From Flavobacteriales bacterium UBA2104 (GTDB lineage Bacteria; Bacteroidota; Bacteroidia; Flavobacteriales_D; Crocinitomicaceae): 62,520 bases of DNA. The notes below the pieces were generated by a model, which had not been told where the DNA came from, searched no databases, and saw only the letters and a list, made by a program, of their open reading frames with translations. Numbering within the stretch: the first letter of the stretch is position 1; each line of letters begins with the position of its first letter. The stretch lies in NCBI GenBank assembly GCA_002331485.1, contig DCYS01000011.1, positions 1 to 62,520 on the forward strand, written 5' to 3'. Position numbers and translations under genes: made by a program. Shown piece by piece: positions 45,776 to 53,259 of this stretch.

Positions 45776-45783
45776 TACCTTTG
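45776..45783 (+). promoter_or_regulatory. -7 promoter element, 4 nt before the ATG
   Basis: TACCTTTG matches TAnnTTTG and ends 4 nt before the ATG at 45788, which predicts a leaderless transcript. Confidence 0.5.
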
Positions 45784-45787
45784 AAAC

Positions 45788-46444
45788 ATGAAGACAAGCG
45801 AGCTTGAGAAATATCTTGAACCTACCAAATTCCTCAATTCAGATCATACATCCATAAAAGAATTCGTTGGGGACATCCACTCACTTGTGACTAAAAAGGA
45901 ACAGGCTGTAGCCTTATATTATAAAGTTCGCGACCATTTTTTATATGATCCTTATCACCTGGATCTTAGACCAGAAGCACTTGTTGCAAGTGACATTTTA
46001 AATAAATCTCGCGCGTGGTGTGTTGAAAAGGCTATCGTTATGGCAGCTTGTTTGAGAGCACTAAACATTCCATCAAGACTTGGATACGGGATCGTTGTGA
46101 ATCACATAGGAGTAGAAAAACTTACAACTTATCTTCAACGAAAAGAGATCGTCTTTCATGGATATGTTGAAGTGTTTCTGGATGAAAAGTGGGTAAAAGC
46201 TACACCCGCATTTGATAAAAAAGTATGTCGATTATCTGGCGTACCTCCTTTGGATTGGGATGGAGAACACGATGCTATGTTTCAGCAATATAGAGGAGAA
46301 GATAAGTTCATGGAGTATGTTCATTTTTACGGTGTCTTTGACGATGTTCCTGTTCAGTTAATGAATGATGAAATGAAGAAGTATTATCCGCACTTATTTG
46401 AAGAAGAATATAATTCTAAAACGTTCTCCTTTTTTCATTGTTAA
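45788..46444 (+). CDS. Transglutaminase-like domain protein
   Basis: The 218-residue protein has the Cys-His-Asp triad of transglutaminase-like cysteine hydrolases: Cys in RAWCVEKAIVMAACLRAL, His in FHGYVEVFL and Asp in KATPAFDKK. It has no signal peptide, so it is probably cytoplasmic. Bacterial members are mostly amide hydrolases or proteases, not cross-linkers. It ends 10 bp before the SRAP-family gene, so the two may share a transcript. Substrate unknown. Confidence 0.84.
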   Translation: MKTSELEKYLEPTKFLNSDHTSIKEFVGDIHSLVTKKEQAVALYYKVRDHFLYDPYHLDLRPEALVASDILNKSRAWCVEKAIVMAACLRALNIPSRLGYGIVVNHIGVEKLTTYLQRKEIVFHGYVEVFLDEKWVKATPAFDKKVCRLSGVPPLDWDGEHDAMFQQYRGEDKFMEYVHFYGVFDDVPVQLMNDEMKKYYPHLFEEEYNSKTFSFFHC

Positions 46445-46454
46445 AAATAGAGTT

Positions 46455-47084
46455 ATGTGCTACAATGTTCAACAAAAAGCAACGCTTAAGGAATTAACGG
46501 AACGATTCAATGCCCAGTTCGAATTACCTAAATTGTATCAACCTTCAAATGAGATCAGTGGATTTGTTCATCCTCAATTGCCCGTATTGACGGATAAAAA
46601 CCCACAACAGTTCGAAATGCTGCACTGGGGGCTTATTCCTCACTGGGCAAAAGATGAAGGGATCCGAAAAAATACGCTGAATGCGAAACTCGAAACGATC
46701 GACGAAAAACCATCGTTCAGAGATGTCCAGCAAAATAAATGCATACTTCCTGTAACAGGTTTTTACGAATGGAAATGGCTTGACGGTAAAGGAAAGCGGA
46801 AAGATAAATACCTGATCCAGATCAACAGTGAACCGATTTTCGGATTAGCAGGGTTATATTCAAATTGGAACGATCCAGGATCTGGAGAAGAACGATCGAC
46901 GTTCACCTTGCTGACGACTAAGGCAAATCCAGTTATGGAGAACATTCACAATACTAAAAAGCGGATGCCGTTGATGATGGATGTGGAAGGCTGCAATAAT
47001 TACCTCAAGACAGGTGAGATCTCACTCAATGAGGACCTTAAAACCGATGTTGTAGAGACCGATGGTCAGTTAGGTTTATTCTAA
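46455..47084 (+). CDS. SRAP (HMCES/YedK) family DNA-protein crosslink repair protein
   Basis: The 209-residue protein starts with the catalytic cysteine directly after Met (MCYNVQQKA), the residue that cross-links to abasic sites in single-stranded DNA. Other conserved parts are LHWGLIPHWA, NAKLETIDEKPSFRD, FYEWKW, and TTKANPVMENIHNTKKRMP with its histidine. These proteins protect abasic sites and are self-reversing. The start at 46455 is fixed by the need for Cys2; upstream in-frame starts lie inside the preceding gene. A terminator overlaps the stop codon. Confidence 0.92.
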   Translation: MCYNVQQKATLKELTERFNAQFELPKLYQPSNEISGFVHPQLPVLTDKNPQQFEMLHWGLIPHWAKDEGIRKNTLNAKLETIDEKPSFRDVQQNKCILPVTGFYEWKWLDGKGKRKDKYLIQINSEPIFGLAGLYSNWNDPGSGEERSTFTLLTTKANPVMENIHNTKKRMPLMMDVEGCNNYLKTGEISLNEDLKTDVVETDGQLGLF

Positions 47085-47108
47085 ACACTGAACAATTCCA
47101 GTGTTTTT
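47083..47108 (+). terminator. Intrinsic terminator after the SRAP gene
   Basis: AAACACTG (47083-47090) pairs with CAGTGTTT (47099-47106) over an eight-base loop, followed by TT. The gene's stop codon lies within the left arm. Confidence 0.7.
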
Positions 47109-47142
47109 GCTGTTTATAATATAGAATCACAAAAGAAATACT

Positions 47143-47580
47143 ATGTTACGACAGACAAACGCAATTGCAAATGGATTATTAATTTTCATCTTAATTGGTG
47201 GTTATTTCACTTTATTGGAAGCACTTGGATTAACAGACAACATTTACTTAAGATTTATCAATTTTCTCTTCGTACTGATCGGAGTGAATAATACATTGAA
47301 AGCAACAGCTCGCAAAACTGAAAGCTATGTACAGCGATTGGTTGCTGGTGTAACAACGGCATTTACTGGAATCCTTCTGAGTGCACTCGGACTGTTTATA
47401 TACTTATCAGTTTTCGAACCTGAGCTCTCAGCATACGGAATGACCTTGATTCCTGCCGAGTCTAATCTGACTTTCGCTGCAGTGATCTTTGTCGAAGGGT
47501 TTACTTCATCTCTGATGGTCGTATTCATTATGCTTCAATATTGGAAGAATGTTAAGGTGCCATCATTGAGTTCTCAGTAG
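47143..47580 (+). CDS. Small four-span membrane protein, unknown function
   Basis: The 145-residue protein has four predicted membrane helices: GLLIFILIGGYFTLLEAL, FINFLFVLIGV, TAFTGILLSALGLFIYL and FVEGFTSSLMVVFIMLQYW. A conserved-looking FVEGFTSS stretch is not associated with any family I recognise. No promoter box is evident in the 58 bp before it. No function is proposed. Confidence 0.65.
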   Translation: MLRQTNAIANGLLIFILIGGYFTLLEALGLTDNIYLRFINFLFVLIGVNNTLKATARKTESYVQRLVAGVTTAFTGILLSALGLFIYLSVFEPELSAYGMTLIPAESNLTFAAVIFVEGFTSSLMVVFIMLQYWKNVKVPSLSSQ

Positions 47581-47606
47581 GTATATCTTTTTAGTTTACA
47601 AATTTC

Positions 47607-47614
47607 TATCTTCG
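47607..47614 (+). promoter_or_regulatory. -7 promoter element for the GT2-fusion gene
   Basis: TATCTTCG matches TAnnTT(T/C)G, 8 nt before the ATG at 47623, implying a very short leader. Confidence 0.5.
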
Positions 47615-47622
47615 TCTTTGAC

Positions 47623-48627
47623 ATGTCAGAGGCGAAGATTTCTATTTTAATACCTGCAAGGAATGAAGAACAATTTATTTCAGATTGTTTAGCTTCCATT
47701 AAGAATCAATCTTATCAATATTGGGAAGCTATCGTTGTAGATGATCATTCTTCAGATCGGACTGCTTCTATTATAAAAGAATATGTTGAGCGAGATAAAA
47801 GATTCTCATATTTACAGAATAATGGTCAGGGAATAATTGATGCCTTGAGAACAGCATACAAGAAAAGTACTGGAGAGTTGATCACTCGAATGGATGCTGA
47901 TGATCTGATGAGAGACGAAAAACTACAAACGCTTTCATCTCTCTTAATAAAATCAGGAACTGGGCACGTTGCGGTAGGTGGTGTGCACTACTTCTCTGCT
48001 GACAAGGTTCGATCGGGATTTTCGAATTATGAAAAGTGGTTAAATGAGCGAACAAAATCCGGTACCAATTTTCGTGATATTTTCAGAGAATGTTCAATCC
48101 CTTCTCCTAATTGGATGATGTTCCGTTCAGATTTAGAAGCAATTGGAGCATTCGAATCCGATCGATATCCTGAGGATTATGATCTGGCGTTTCGCATGTT
48201 TCTCGGAGAACTTTCTGTTATTCCATGTGACATTATTACTCACGATTGGAGAGATTACCCTACTAGAACATCTAGAACAGATGACAATTACAAAGATCAC
48301 ACGTTCACAGCGATCAAATGGCATTATTTCAACACGTTTTTTAGAAATGATCAGCAGGAGTTAGTGATATTTGGTACTGGATACAGAGGAAAGAAGCTTG
48401 CACAACACCTGATCGAAAATGGAGTTTCATTCTCCTGGGTTTCTCATAACAAGGAAAAGATCGGTAAACATATTTACGACGTGATGATCGAACCGTTGGA
48501 GGGTTTCGATTGGAACAATAAGCAGATCATTGCAACTGTAGCTAAAGATAAAGGGAGAGATGAAGTCACGAAATTAGCGGAAGCAAACGGTAAAACCTTG
48601 AATAAAGATATCATACATTTTGCCTAA
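47623..48627 (+). CDS. Family 2 glycosyltransferase fused to a Rossmann-like C-terminal domain
   Basis: Residues 1-240 form a GT2 domain: ISILIPARNEEQFISDCL, VVDDHSSDRTASI, the DxD segment RMDADDLM and a late EDYDLAFRMF. Residues from about 248 form a second domain beginning ELVIFGTGYRGKKLAQHLIENG, a GxGxxG dinucleotide-fold pattern as in the N-terminal part of PglD-type sugar acyltransferases. The fusion suggests a sugar transferase with an attached sensor or sugar-nucleotide-binding module. The stop overlaps the next start (TAATG). Confidence 0.82.
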   Translation: MSEAKISILIPARNEEQFISDCLASIKNQSYQYWEAIVVDDHSSDRTASIIKEYVERDKRFSYLQNNGQGIIDALRTAYKKSTGELITRMDADDLMRDEKLQTLSSLLIKSGTGHVAVGGVHYFSADKVRSGFSNYEKWLNERTKSGTNFRDIFRECSIPSPNWMMFRSDLEAIGAFESDRYPEDYDLAFRMFLGELSVIPCDIITHDWRDYPTRTSRTDDNYKDHTFTAIKWHYFNTFFRNDQQELVIFGTGYRGKKLAQHLIENGVSFSWVSHNKEKIGKHIYDVMIEPLEGFDWNNKQIIATVAKDKGRDEVTKLAEANGKTLNKDIIHFA

Positions 48628-49691
48628 TGATAAAAGATGAGATATATGATTGTATTGTCATTGGAGCTGGACAGAGCGGATTAGCCTGTGGGTATTATTT
48701 AAGAAGATCAAAACTCAAATACCTCTTACTGGATAAACATACAACTCCCGGTGGATCCTGGATCAATACCTGGGACTCTCTACACTTGTTTTCAGCAGCA
48801 AAACATAACGCACTTCCTGGTTTCCCGATGCCAGCTTCAGAAGATGACTATCCTAGCAAAAATGAGGTGATCAATTACTTGAAAAGTTATGAATCTAAGT
48901 ATTCAATTCCGGTTGAACGAGGGCAATGTGTGGAAAAGATCAGTAAGGGTGACAACATTTTTGAGATTCAAACAACAGAAAGAGTTTATTATTCAAGAAC
49001 GATCATTTCTGCAACTGGTACGCAAGACTCTCCTTTTATTCCGGATGTAACAGGGCGTGAGACGTTTGAAGGAGATCAACTTCACTCTTCGACATACCGT
49101 AGTCCAGAAGATTATTTAGGGCAACATGTTTTGATTGTAGGAGATGGAAATTCAGGAGCACAGATCTTCGCTGAACTATCAAAACACACTTTATGCTACT
49201 GGGCAGTGAGGAAAAAACCCGAGTTTTTGCCACCCGATGTCGACGGAAAAACACTATTCGATCAGGCTAGCGAGATCTACAAAGCACGACAAAAAGGGGA
49301 AGAGGTTAAACAAACCGTTTTTAATTTGGGAAATATTGTTCAGGTTCCTGAGGTTAAAGAAGCTTTACAAAATGGGAGTATGGATGAATTTGGAGTAATC
49401 GATCATTTGGAACGTGATGGAGTTGTATGGTCCGACGGAACTCGAGATACAATTGATACGATCATTTGGTGTACAGGATATAACTACAGTACATCTTATC
49501 TTAACGAGTTACTAAATCTTGATGAAAGAGGAAGGTCGGAAACCAATAACACAGCTTCACAGGATCAACCCGGAGTGTGGCTCGTTGGATATGGCGGCTG
49601 GACAGGCATGGCCTCAGCAACAATTATTGGTGTAGGAAGAACTGCAAAACGAACTGTAAAGGAAATCGAATCATATATCAGATCACTCTAG
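48627..49691 (+). CDS. FAD-dependent monooxygenase (flavin-containing monooxygenase type)
   Basis: The 354-residue protein has an FAD-binding motif IVIGAGQSGLACGYYL and an NADPH-binding motif VLIVGDGNSGAQIFAEL, with the FMO-like IISATGTQDSPFIPD segment between. The late DTIIWCTGYNYSTSYLNE segment is also typical. Close types include arsenic-associated and other small-molecule monooxygenases; the substrate cannot be assigned. It starts on the last base of the preceding stop, so the two genes are translationally coupled although their functions differ. Its 3' end overlaps rlmB by nine bases. Confidence 0.86.
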   Translation: MIKDEIYDCIVIGAGQSGLACGYYLRRSKLKYLLLDKHTTPGGSWINTWDSLHLFSAAKHNALPGFPMPASEDDYPSKNEVINYLKSYESKYSIPVERGQCVEKISKGDNIFEIQTTERVYYSRTIISATGTQDSPFIPDVTGRETFEGDQLHSSTYRSPEDYLGQHVLIVGDGNSGAQIFAELSKHTLCYWAVRKKPEFLPPDVDGKTLFDQASEIYKARQKGEEVKQTVFNLGNIVQVPEVKEALQNGSMDEFGVIDHLERDGVVWSDGTRDTIDTIIWCTGYNYSTSYLNELLNLDERGRSETNNTASQDQPGVWLVGYGGWTGMASATIIGVGRTAKRTVKEIESYIRSL

Positions 49692-50438
49692 GATCATCTG
49701 ACGCATCTTTTCATAGAGTACAATTCCCGATGCTACACCTACATTGTAAGATCCAACAGTTCCTAAGAGTGGAATTTTAGCACGTTGATGAGCAAGAGAA
49801 AGTAATTCCCTTGATATACCATCCTCTTCTGACCCCATAATGATAGCGGTTGGACCAGCCAGGGAAACATCAAAGACAAAATCGTTGGTTTTCTCCGTAC
49901 ATGCAACCACACGTAATCCAGAAGTCTTCAAGTATTCCACTGTTTGTGGAAGATCTCTAGTTTTACAAACAGGTATCTTATGAAGCGCACCGGAAGAAGT
50001 CTTTATGGCATCACTTGTGATCAAAGCAGAGTGACGGTCTGGAACAACAATAGCATGAACACCCGAACATTCCGCAGTTCTTGCGATTGCACCAAAATTT
50101 CGTACGTCAGTAATTCGGTCTAGTACCAAAATGTTTGGACTATCTCCTCTTTCAAAAACGGCTGCGAGGATCTTCTCAAGGTCTTGATATTCTACCGGAG
50201 AAATAAAAGCAACAACCCCCTGGTGGTTTTTCGTTGTTAACTTATTGATTTTCTGAGGAGGAACAAACTGTAGCGTATACTTCTTATTTGCCAGCGCTTC
50301 TTTTAATTCTTTAAATAACGCCTTATCCATCCCTCGCTGGATCATGATCTTGTTGATCGTTTTTTTCGCTTTTACAGCTTCAATTACTGCGCGAACTCCA
50401 AATATCAGATCCTCTATTTCTCTTTTGTTTTGTGCCAT
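49683..50438 (-). CDS. rlmB: 23S rRNA (guanosine-2'-O)-methyltransferase RlmB
   Basis: This 251-residue SPOUT methyltransferase has an N-terminal RNA-binding domain (EDLIFGVRAVIEAVKAKKTI). The three SpoU motifs follow: ILVLDRITDVRNFGAIARTA, AIIMGSEEDGIS and IPLLGTVGSYNVGVASGIVL. The knotted C-terminal domain binds SAM. RlmB methylates the conserved G2251 in 23S rRNA (Escherichia coli numbering). It is convergent with the monooxygenase gene. Its promoter element lies 17 nt upstream of the ATG. Confidence 0.93.
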   Translation of the reverse strand: MAQNKREIEDLIFGVRAVIEAVKAKKTINKIMIQRGMDKALFKELKEALANKKYTLQFVPPQKINKLTTKNHQGVVAFISPVEYQDLEKILAAVFERGDSPNILVLDRITDVRNFGAIARTAECSGVHAIVVPDRHSALITSDAIKTSSGALHKIPVCKTRDLPQTVEYLKTSGLRVVACTEKTNDFVFDVSLAGPTAIIMGSEEDGISRELLSLAHQRAKIPLLGTVGSYNVGVASGIVLYEKMRQMILE

Positions 50439-50455
50439 AACCTTATTCTTGAGTG

Positions 50456-50463
50456 CAAAACTA
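50456..50463 (-). promoter_or_regulatory. -7 promoter element for rlmB
   Basis: TAGTTTTG on the minus strand matches TAnnTTTG, 17 nt before the ATG at 50438. Confidence 0.5.
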
Positions 50464-50586
50464 CCACATTAGATGAACATAGCCTTTTTTCCTAACATTT
50501 TATTTAACCAAACTTAAGTTTTTAATGAATCCCTAAACTTTTCGACTTTCTTTTGGTTTAAAACGTCATAATCTCATCTCCCTCAC

Positions 50587-50594
50587 TATTTTTG
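50587..50594 (+). promoter_or_regulatory. -7 promoter element, 4 nt before the ABC exporter ATG
   Basis: TATTTTTG matches TAnnTTTG and ends 4 nt before the ATG at 50599, predicting a leaderless transcript for the ABC/PBP-like/menD unit. Confidence 0.5.
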
Positions 50595-50598
50595 TAGC

Positions 50599-52374
50599 AT
50601 GTCTGAGCAGAAGCCAACAAAATTCAATGTAAATATCTTCAAACGACTTGTCGGTTATGCAAGACCGTATAAGCGATATTTCATTCTGGCTTTACTCTTT
50701 ACGATTGGTCTAGCCATTTTATCACCTCTTCGACCAAGTGTGATCGGAAATATGGTGGATTCTTACGTAATGCAAGGTAAGGACAAAGAAGCTCTGTTGA
50801 ATTGGACGTTGGTTGTACTTGGAATGCTTGTATTCGAAGCCTTATTTCAATTTTTGAATACTTATTTCGCCAATCTACTTGCACAATCCGTGATCCGCGA
50901 TATCCGGAAAAAACTGTTCCGTCATATGGTCGCGTTCAAGATGAAATATTTTGATCAAACGCCGATCGGTTCAGTGGTCACGAGAGTGGTTTCAGATCTT
51001 GAGGCGATCTCCAATGTGTTTTCTCAAGGATTAATCAACATGCTTGGAGACATTCTCGTATTATTAGCAATACTTGGATGGATGTTCTACACGAACGCTT
51101 TAATGTCGGTGTTCGTATTGATCCCAATACCACTACTATTGATCGCAACACGCATCTTTGCTCGTGCCATGAAAAAGGCCTACCAGAAAGAAAGTAAAGA
51201 GGTGAACCGATTGAACTCTTTTGTTCAGGAGCGACTGTCAGGTATGGCTATCCTACAGTTGTTTAATCGTGAAAAAGTTGAGGAGGAGCGATTTTCAAAG
51301 ATTAATGAGCAACACAAGCAGGCGCACATTGCAACGATTTGGGCCAATTCAATTTTCTTTCCAGTAGTTGAGTTTCTCAGTTCACTGTCGATCGCCTTTA
51401 TGGTCGTATTTGGAGCATGGAGTTTAGCAAACGCTATGGAGTTAGGGGAAGAAGCTTCTACTGGGACTATCTTGAAGTTTGTCTTGTGGATCCACATGCT
51501 TTACCGTCCGATCAGACAACTGGCAGATAAGTTCAATATTCTTCAACGAGGAGTTGTTCGTGCAGAACGTGTTTTTGGAACACTCGATGTCGATGAACAG
51601 ATCCAGGATAACGGAACGAATACTCAGGTTGATTTTCAGCAACCGATCCATTTTGAAAGTGTTTCTTTTGCCTACCAGGATGATGACTGGGTGTTGAAGA
51701 ATATCAATTTAAAGATCGAACCGAATACGACTGTTGCCTTTGTAGGAGCGACGGGTGCAGGAAAGAGTTCTATTGTGAATTTACTCTCAAGGTTCTACGA
51801 ATACAAGCAGGGTGTCATACGTGTTGGAAATATTGATATTAAATCGATCGATCTAACTTACTTGAGAGAGAACATTTCGATCGTACCTCAGGACGTATTC
51901 TTGTTTTCGGATACGATCCACAACAATATTACACTAGGTGATCCTAGTATAAAACGCGAACAAGTGATCGAAGCGGCAAAGGTTGTAGGAGCACATGAGT
52001 TTATTATGCGACTGCCTGACAACTACGATTACTTTGTTGGAGAACGAGGGGGTGTTCTTTCCGTCGGACAAAGACAATTGCTAGCCTTCATACGTGCTTA
52101 TGTTTACAACCCTCATATTCTCATATTAGACGAGGCTACATCCAGCGTAGATAACGAGAGCGAAGAATTGATCCAGAAAGCAACAGAAAAGTTAACTGTA
52201 GGACGAACTTCTATTGTTATTGCACATAGATTGTCGACGATCCAACAAGCGGACAAGATCATTGTTTTAGATAAAGGAAAGATCATGGAGGCTGGAAGTC
52301 ATCAAGAGCTTCTCGCAAAAGATGGTTTTTATAAGAACTTGTATGAACGCCAGTTTTTGGCAAACGAAAGTTAA
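50599..52374 (+). CDS. ABC transporter, fused permease and ATP-binding protein (MsbA-like)
   Basis: This 591-residue half-transporter has an N-terminal six-helix ABC exporter domain (about 20-320) and a C-terminal nucleotide-binding domain. The Walker A motif is VGATGAGKSSIVNL, the Q-loop is SIVPQDVFLF, the signature is LSVGQRQ, Walker B is ILILDEATS and the H-loop is VIAHRL. It resembles lipid or drug exporters and would act as a homodimer. It is followed three bases later by a cytoplasmic PBP-like protein and then menD, so function may relate to those genes or only to shared transcription. Confidence 0.92.
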   Translation: MSEQKPTKFNVNIFKRLVGYARPYKRYFILALLFTIGLAILSPLRPSVIGNMVDSYVMQGKDKEALLNWTLVVLGMLVFEALFQFLNTYFANLLAQSVIRDIRKKLFRHMVAFKMKYFDQTPIGSVVTRVVSDLEAISNVFSQGLINMLGDILVLLAILGWMFYTNALMSVFVLIPIPLLLIATRIFARAMKKAYQKESKEVNRLNSFVQERLSGMAILQLFNREKVEEERFSKINEQHKQAHIATIWANSIFFPVVEFLSSLSIAFMVVFGAWSLANAMELGEEASTGTILKFVLWIHMLYRPIRQLADKFNILQRGVVRAERVFGTLDVDEQIQDNGTNTQVDFQQPIHFESVSFAYQDDDWVLKNINLKIEPNTTVAFVGATGAGKSSIVNLLSRFYEYKQGVIRVGNIDIKSIDLTYLRENISIVPQDVFLFSDTIHNNITLGDPSIKREQVIEAAKVVGAHEFIMRLPDNYDYFVGERGGVLSVGQRQLLAFIRAYVYNPHILILDEATSSVDNESEELIQKATEKLTVGRTSIVIAHRLSTIQQADKIIVLDKGKIMEAGSHQELLAKDGFYKNLYERQFLANES

Positions 52375-52377
52375 GAT

Positions 52378-53259
52378 ATGACACGATTAAAGATCGGAGG
52401 AGTACCAGAGCATTTTAATTTACCATGGAGATTAGCCATGGAAGAAGGAGACCTTAAAGCGCATGATATTCACCTGCATTGGGAAGACATGGGAGGTGGA
52501 ACAGGTCAAATGGTGCGCGGATTAGAAAATAAAGCATTGGATATCGCTGTACTGTTGACTGAAGGAATTACTAAATCAATTCTCCAGGGTCTAGATGCAA
52601 AGATCCTTCAGGTTTATGTGACTTCTCCATTGCATTGGGGAATTCATGTACCGTTCAAATCTGATATTCAGAAAGTAGAGCAATTGGAAGGTCAAGCCTT
52701 CGCTATTTCCCGAGAAGGTTCGGGTTCACATTTGATGTCTTACGTTCTGGCAGATCAGAAAGGCTGGGATATCAATTCACTTAAGTTCAATGTTATAGGA
52801 GACGTTTATGGCGGACTCTGGGCACTTGAAAATAACGAAGCTCAGGCATTTCTTTGGGAAAAGTATACAACTCACCCATACACGGAGCAAGAGAAATGTC
52901 GATATATTGATGAGGTAGTCACTCCCTGGCCATGTTTTGCTATAGCGGTGAGAACAGAAGTTTGGGAAGAGCACAAAGATTCGTTGGAGAAGATGTGCGC
53001 TGTGATCAACAGTAAGGCGAAGCAACTGAAAGAAAATCCAGATGCCCATGAGATCATTGCGTGGAGATATGGGTTAAAGAAAGAGGAAGTTCGCAATTGG
53101 TTGAGAGAGACAGAATGGAATTACGAAGGAAAATCGTATCACGAAGCTTTTGAAACCGCAGTAGAATATTTGTTGAGACTAGGATTGATCAATTCAGATG
53201 AGGCCAAAAATTACGAACAAAAGTTATTTTTGAAAGCAGAAACGGATATCTATGGGTAA
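52378..53259 (+). CDS. Cytoplasmic periplasmic-binding-protein-like (PBP type 2) protein
   Basis: The 293-residue protein has the fold pattern of NMT1/THI5-like substrate-binding proteins (RIGG-type start LKIGGVPEHFNLPW, LDIAVLLTEGITKSIL, FAISREGSGSHLMSYV and VYGGLWALENNEAQAFLWE). It lacks any signal peptide or lipobox, which is odd for an ABC solute-binding protein. Its start is three bases after the exporter and its end overlaps menD by eight bases. It may be a soluble enzyme-like or ligand-sensing relative (a similar cytoplasmic type is known from fungi). The ligand is unknown. Confidence 0.7.
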   Translation: MTRLKIGGVPEHFNLPWRLAMEEGDLKAHDIHLHWEDMGGGTGQMVRGLENKALDIAVLLTEGITKSILQGLDAKILQVYVTSPLHWGIHVPFKSDIQKVEQLEGQAFAISREGSGSHLMSYVLADQKGWDINSLKFNVIGDVYGGLWALENNEAQAFLWEKYTTHPYTEQEKCRYIDEVVTPWPCFAIAVRTEVWEEHKDSLEKMCAVINSKAKQLKENPDAHEIIAWRYGLKKEEVRNWLRETEWNYEGKSYHEAFETAVEYLLRLGLINSDEAKNYEQKLFLKAETDIYG

